Assembly: GCA_964501915.1 (NCBI GenBank)
Contig: CAZCVP010000073.1
Span: 1-33,005, forward strand
From: CAYFPX01 sp964501915
GTDB taxonomy: Bacteria > Myxococcota_A > UBA796 > CAJQPC01
DNA: 33,005 bases
Direction: 5' to 3'
Position 1 is the stretch's first letter; the number at the start of each line of letters is the position of its first letter. Both the position numbers and the translations under genes were made by a program. Positions 30,120 through 33,005 of this stretch are shown here, one piece after another. The notes under the pieces were generated by a model. That model was not told the DNA's origin, ran no database searches, and was given only the letters and a program-made list of their open reading frames with translations.

Positions 30120-31430
30120 TCAGGCCCGCAGGCCGGAGTCGGCCAACAGCTCGTGGATCTCCCACGGGCGCCGGAAGCGAACGGGGACGCCGTCCAGGTC
30201 CAGGTCCAGGCGAAGACCTCCGTTCACCACGCCCAGGCAGGCGGGTCGGTAGGCGGCGCAGAAGCTCCGCGCTGCGCGACTCAGGGTGGGCCGGGCGGGT
30301 CGGCCGGCCTTCACCTCCAGCGCCAGGAGGCGCTCGCCGCGTCGGACCACCAAGTCCAGCTCCGCGCCGTTGGTGGTGCGCCAGATGCGGACCTCGTCGA
30401 GCAGGCGGGAGGCCTTGAGCACCTCGGCGAAGACGGCGTTCTCCCAGAGCTGCCCTCGGTCTCCCCGCCTCGGAGATGGGCCCAGGCCGCCGAACAAGGT
30501 GTTTCGCAGACCGTTGTCCAGGAAGAAGACCTTGGGCCGGCGGGTCACCTCGGATCGGCGGCCGCCGGCGAAGGGTGGAACGAGCCGGAGCAGGTGGGCG
30601 TCCTGGGCCAGCTCCAGGTACCGCAGCGCGGATGTCCGGGAGATCGAGGCGACCGAGGCCCACTCGCTCAGGTTGACCAGGTTCCCGACATCTGCAGCGG
30701 CGAGCTCGAGCAGCTTGCGGAAGGCGTCGGGTCGATCCATGCGGTGGAGGTCTGTCACGTCCCGCAGCACGAAGGACTCGACGAGCTGACTCAGCTCGAG
30801 GTCCGGCGCTGGGGCGTGCCAGACCCGGGGATAGCCGCCCGTGACGAGCAGGCGCTCCCAGTGCTCGGCCAGCCGACCTTCGACAATCGCGGGGGACAAG
30901 TCCTCGTCCAGCCCACCTTGGATCTCCGTCAGCGAAAACGGCAGCCGTCGGGTCCGGAGTGCGCGACCCGCCAGGGACTCCCGCGTGCCGGACCCGAGCT
31001 CGAAGGACGCGCTCCCCGTAGCGACCACGCGGCGGTCGGGTGCCAGGTCGACGAGTCCCTTCAAGAAGAGTGCCGGCGAGGCCAGGTGCTGGACCTCCTC
31101 CAAGAAGAGCACCGTCTCCGGCGCCAGCACGCTGTCCAGGGCCGTCAGGGCCTGGGCCGGGGAGGTGCAGAGCTCCCGCACGCTCGGCTCCTCGGCGTTG
31201 AGCAGCAGGACAGGCGCTGCGAGCAGGCAGAGCTGCTGCCGGATCCAGGTGGACTTGCCGGCCTGGCGCGGCCCGACGACGAGCTCCAGGCGCCCGGCTG
31301 GGAAGCTGAGGGAGCCGCTGCGGGGCAAGAAGGGCCGCGGGAGGGTGGCCTCGAGGAGCTGAGCCGCCCGTCGGGGCTGGTCCAGCCAGGGATTCCAGCG
31401 ACGGAGGGTGGTCAGGAGCGCTGGGTTCAC
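30120..31430 (-). CDS. AAA ATPase with DUF4143 domain
   Basis: The 436-residue protein has an N-terminal AAA_14 ATPase domain with Walker A GPRQAGKST (53-61) and Walker B VLFLEE (107-112), then a winged-helix-like segment and a DUF4143 domain. Near residues 375-395 it shows the GAELDLVV..LLALEVK pattern of the PD-(D/E)xK-like fold. This widespread family is often found in accessory regions and its role is not settled. The GTG start lies within a CACAGTG direct repeat and has no ribosome site, so the mRNA may be leaderless or the start may differ. It converges on the radical SAM gene with only 5 nt between stops. Confidence 0.88.
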   Translation of the reverse strand: MNPALLTTLRRWNPWLDQPRRAAQLLEATLPRPFLPRSGSLSFPAGRLELVVGPRQAGKSTWIRQQLCLLAAPVLLLNAEEPSVRELCTSPAQALTALDSVLAPETVLFLEEVQHLASPALFLKGLVDLAPDRRVVATGSASFELGSGTRESLAGRALRTRRLPFSLTEIQGGLDEDLSPAIVEGRLAEHWERLLVTGGYPRVWHAPAPDLELSQLVESFVLRDVTDLHRMDRPDAFRKLLELAAADVGNLVNLSEWASVASISRTSALRYLELAQDAHLLRLVPPFAGGRRSEVTRRPKVFFLDNGLRNTLFGGLGPSPRRGDRGQLWENAVFAEVLKASRLLDEVRIWRTTNGAELDLVVRRGERLLALEVKAGRPARPTLSRAARSFCAAYRPACLGVVNGGLRLDLDLDGVPVRFRRPWEIHELLADSGLRA

Positions 31431-31450
31431 AGTGTCACAGTGGTACGACC

Positions 31451-31492
31451 CGGGTCAAAAGTCAACTATCATGACATTTGGCATGGTTGACC
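31451..31492. promoter_or_regulatory. Inverted repeat upstream of AAA/DUF4143 gene
   Basis: GGTCAA at 31453-31458 and TTGACC at 31487-31492 form inverted arms, extendable to CCG(G)GTCAA / TTGACCGG with one bulged base. The stretch between is unusually A/T-rich for this genome and also contains GTCA...TGAC. It could be an operator for the ATPase gene or the end of a decayed insertion sequence. Confidence 0.35.
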
Positions 31493-31612
31493 GGAACCTC
31501 GCCCTGCTGCCACCCGCCGGTCCGGGTGGTCCCGGACCAGGAGCTCCCCCTGCCGGTACACCTCGACGATGCACCCGTGGACCGCCTCAGGTGGCATGCG
31601 AGACACAGGCAG
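31469..31612 (-). pseudogene. Possible IstA-type transposase C-terminal remnant
   Basis: A 47-residue stretch including VHGCIVEVYRQGELLVRDHP and DRR vaguely resembles the C-terminal beta-barrel of IS21 (IstA) transposases, which typically reads (T)VEVFHRGELV..HPR. No catalytic core or IstB gene is nearby. This is a weak, memory-based resemblance and the frame could be chance. Confidence 0.15.
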
Positions 31613-31912
31613 CTTGGATGTGGTTGGAGGAGGGGGATGTCTGGGGTGTGGCGCCTCGCCAGCCTCCGCTCGCCTCACTCCTTCAACGCCCGCGACGTCC
31701 GCAGCGAAGTGGACCCGGCGGTCCTGGGCTGTACCACGGCCGAACGCCGGCTCGGTCCGTGGCTGCTGGCGTTGCTCCTGGTGGGGTATCGGCGGGGCCA
31801 GGAAGAACGGAACCCGGCGCTTGCGCCCAGAGCGATAGTCTGCCTTTGAGGTGCTGTTTTACAGGATCTTGCCCCCCCCCTTCCACGGGGATGGGCTACG
31901 GTTCGTCGACAA

Positions 31913-31932
31913 GAGCCTCGACTCCGAGGCTC
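31913..31932. other. Perfect 8-bp hairpin before hypothetical gene
   Basis: GAGCCTCG and CGAGGCTC flank the loop ACTC, with one more A-T pair outside. It ends 19 nt before the GGAGG ribosome site of the gene at 31962. It could be a terminator for rightward transcription from the gap or a leader structure. Confidence 0.4.
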
Positions 31933-31961
31933 TCCCCACCGGCACTCACCTTGGAGGTCCC

Positions 31962-32390
31962 GTGCCCGAGCATCCCGGGCTCCCCTCTGTCTCCGGCCGC
32001 AAGGTCATCCTGATTCCCCTGCTCATCGAGGAACTCCTCCAGACCAAGGGCGACGCGAACAACGTGAAGCGCTACGTCGACGTGGGCCCGGTCTCCCGGC
32101 TGGGGCCGATGATCGAGAAGATGCGGGTCCACTGGGAGGGCACGGACTTCACGGCGAACTTCGTCGGCGAGGTAGACGCGGAGTGGAGCGTGAGCGGTCA
32201 GACGTGGTCGCCGAACTTCCAGCTCCTGGGCAACCAGACGAGCGACGGGCAGACCATCGGCGCGTACTACACGACAGACACGAACTTTGGGCTGAACCTT
32301 CGCTTCACGGTGGAGTGCCGGAACGCGACGGGCACGGCCGTGGAGGCGGGTATCGTGACGGCATGGTTGGAGGTGGTGCTCAAGAGCTGA
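31962..32390 (+). CDS. Hypothetical beta-rich protein, 142 aa
   Basis: I do not recognise this protein. The GTG at 31962 is preceded by GGAGG with 4 nt spacing, and upstream in-frame codons cross the hairpin and the C-tract, so this start is preferred. After an N-terminal helix (IPLLIEELLQTKGD) the sequence looks like an all-beta sandwich with alternating hydrophobic residues and many Asn, Thr and Gly (QTWSPNFQLLGNQTSDGQ, TDTNFGLNLRFTVECRN). No signal peptide is visible. It is followed 32 nt later by another unrecognised gene in the same direction. A structural or particle-surface role is possible but only a guess. Confidence 0.65.
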   Translation: MPEHPGLPSVSGRKVILIPLLIEELLQTKGDANNVKRYVDVGPVSRLGPMIEKMRVHWEGTDFTANFVGEVDAEWSVSGQTWSPNFQLLGNQTSDGQTIGAYYTTDTNFGLNLRFTVECRNATGTAVEAGIVTAWLEVVLKS

Positions 32391-32422
32391 CCCTCTCTCC
32401 CCGAGCCTCTCGGAGTCCGTCG

Positions 32423-32962
32423 ATGTCCAAGCTCGTGCTCACGCCGGGTGTCGTCCAGCAGCTTGCAGTGGCTCGTTGGTCGGGCGGTGTGGGCAGTGGT
32501 TGCGGTGCGACGGCGGGGTGCGGCTCGATCACGCAGACGGGAGGGTCGCCTCCGCCGGACCCGTGGACGGACCTGCCGGGCTTCTACGACTGTGAGGCCC
32601 AGGGCAAGGTCACCTCGCCGTGGGGGACGTGCTGCTCGCCCCGGCCGACGACACCGCTGGACCCCCTGGGTGGGGGAGGTGGTGCGCACCCGCTGGGGCG
32701 GGGCTCGTTCCCGCTCGGAGTCGACGTGGGCAACTTCGTGGCGTCGCTGGGGCTGGACCTCGAGCCGAAGTACGGCTTCTTCGAGCCGGAGACCTACCCG
32801 CTTCCGGACTGGGCGGGTCGCCCTTCGGGGGGCCAGGAGCGGCTGTTGTCGGCGGCGGTGGAGGTGCTGACCTCGGGGCGCTCGCGGGACATCTTGCGGA
32901 TGATCGGGGACCTGTTCCTGGACAGCCTGAGTCCGTTTGTCGAGGAGGTGGGGCAGGCCTGA
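32423..32962 (+). CDS. Hypothetical Gly/Cys-rich protein, 179 aa
   Basis: I do not recognise this protein. The ATG at 32423 has GGAG 8 nt upstream. The first ~80 residues are rich in Gly, Pro, Thr and Cys (SGCGATAGCGS, then DCEAQ and TCCSP) and probably disordered or cross-linked. The rest (about 95-179) is more ordered, with LGVDVGNFVASLGLDLEP and a helical end (RDILRMIGDLFLDSLSPFVEEV). No clear signal peptide. It lies between the beta-rich gene and a partial third gene, forming an apparent operon. Confidence 0.6.
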   Translation: MSKLVLTPGVVQQLAVARWSGGVGSGCGATAGCGSITQTGGSPPPDPWTDLPGFYDCEAQGKVTSPWGTCCSPRPTTPLDPLGGGGGAHPLGRGSFPLGVDVGNFVASLGLDLEPKYGFFEPETYPLPDWAGRPSGGQERLLSAAVEVLTSGRSRDILRMIGDLFLDSLSPFVEEVGQA

Positions 32963-32965
32963 TCC

Positions 32966-33005
32966 ATGAATCGCGAGACGGATCCCAGCGCCCCCCACCT
33001 CCGCG
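32966..33005 (+). CDS. Start of a third rightward gene, cut by window edge
   Basis: An ATG 3 nt after the previous stop opens a frame that runs to the window end (MNRETDPSAPHLR). G-rich sequence at 32945-32957 could serve as ribosome site. The tight spacing fits an operon with the two genes before it. Too short to classify. Confidence 0.4.
   Translation, partial: MNRETDPSAPHLR

Larger units (their letters stand above)
31431..31961. other. 531-bp intergenic region, no supported gene
   Basis: This gap shows no gene I trust. It contains a repeat of CACAGTG at 31428-31442, an A/T-richer inverted repeat at 31449-31493, a possible transposase remnant on the minus strand (31469-31612), a run of nine C at 31872-31880 and a perfect hairpin at 31913-31932. 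Open frames on the plus strand (31408-32013, 31478-31849) look like chance readings. Confidence 0.5.

Noticed and set aside
26767..30663. Very long minus-strand open frame (about 1300 codons) spanning the radical SAM gene antisense
   Set aside because: High GC removes stops in the antisense frame. Recognisable protein (radical SAM, ASST-like) lies in other frames; only the final 57 codons look like a separate gene.
31478..31849. 123-codon plus-strand frame in the gap as a gene
   Set aside because: Composition is basic and Trp/Arg-rich as in random GC-rich frames, no ribosome site, no recognisable domain.
1..33005. CRISPR arrays, tRNA and rRNA genes, complete insertion sequences, prophage genes
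   Set aside because: No regularly spaced repeats, no tRNA-like T-loop in a cloverleaf context, no rRNA stretches, and no intact transposase, integrase or phage structural gene recognised.

Overview
The window reads as a high-GC chromosome segment from a myxobacterium-like organism (Myxococcota, formerly Deltaproteobacteria). Pointers are the AgmX/PglI-type energy-transducer protein, a perfect -24/-12 sigma-54 promoter, flavin-dependent thymidylate synthase, SURF1, and many secreted or membrane proteins of the alkaline-phosphatase/sulfatase superfamily. This is inferred from gene content; no rRNA, tRNA or CRISPR array was seen to anchor it.

Region 1 (1-8652), core metabolism. An acidic TPR protein, cut by the left edge, is followed by a sigma-54-driven gene for a 60-residue helical protein. 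On the minus strand, a likely operon runs from an XRE/ScfR-type regulator (RamB/PrpR family) through a BtpA-family TIM barrel and a class I glutamine amidotransferase to ThyX. The regulator is divergent from malate synthase (aceB) and isocitrate lyase (aceA). The intergenic region holds TTTACAA repeats and two short palindromes, so this looks like a self-contained glyoxylate-shunt regulon.

Region 2 (8686-14263), membrane functions: SURF1, a heterodimeric ABC exporter with one degenerate ATP site, and an AgmX/PglI-type protein with one membrane span.

Region 3 (14298-26143) is the unusual part: ten tightly packed minus-strand genes in two blocks. The upstream block encodes a degenerate rubrerythrin-like protein, a GyrB-type ATPase/transducer fused in frame to a SAM methyltransferase (no TOPRIM domain), a second methyltransferase, a sulfatase-like lipoprotein and a small EF-hand membrane protein. 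The downstream block encodes an EamA transporter fused to a second membrane domain and an HflK-type SPFH domain, then HflC, a second HflK, a membrane-anchored sulfatase-like protein and a sulfotransferase. Neighbouring genes in each block mostly overlap by 1-23 nt. The two blocks meet at a short gap holding a palindromic GTATAC that can serve as a -10 element both ways, apparently for leaderless transcripts; the rightward one would make a 58-residue membrane peptide. Two in-frame fusions plus the repeated sulfatase-like theme make this the best candidate for an undescribed membrane or envelope system. Its function is unknown.

Region 4 (26334-33005) has a small membrane-anchored hypothetical protein, an arylsulfotransferase-like beta-propeller with an uncertain start, a divergent B12-binding radical SAM enzyme, and an AAA/DUF4143 ATPase. 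A 531-bp gap follows with a faint transposase-like remnant, an inverted repeat, a 9-C tract and a hairpin. Last come three closely spaced unrecognised rightward genes, the final one cut by the window edge.
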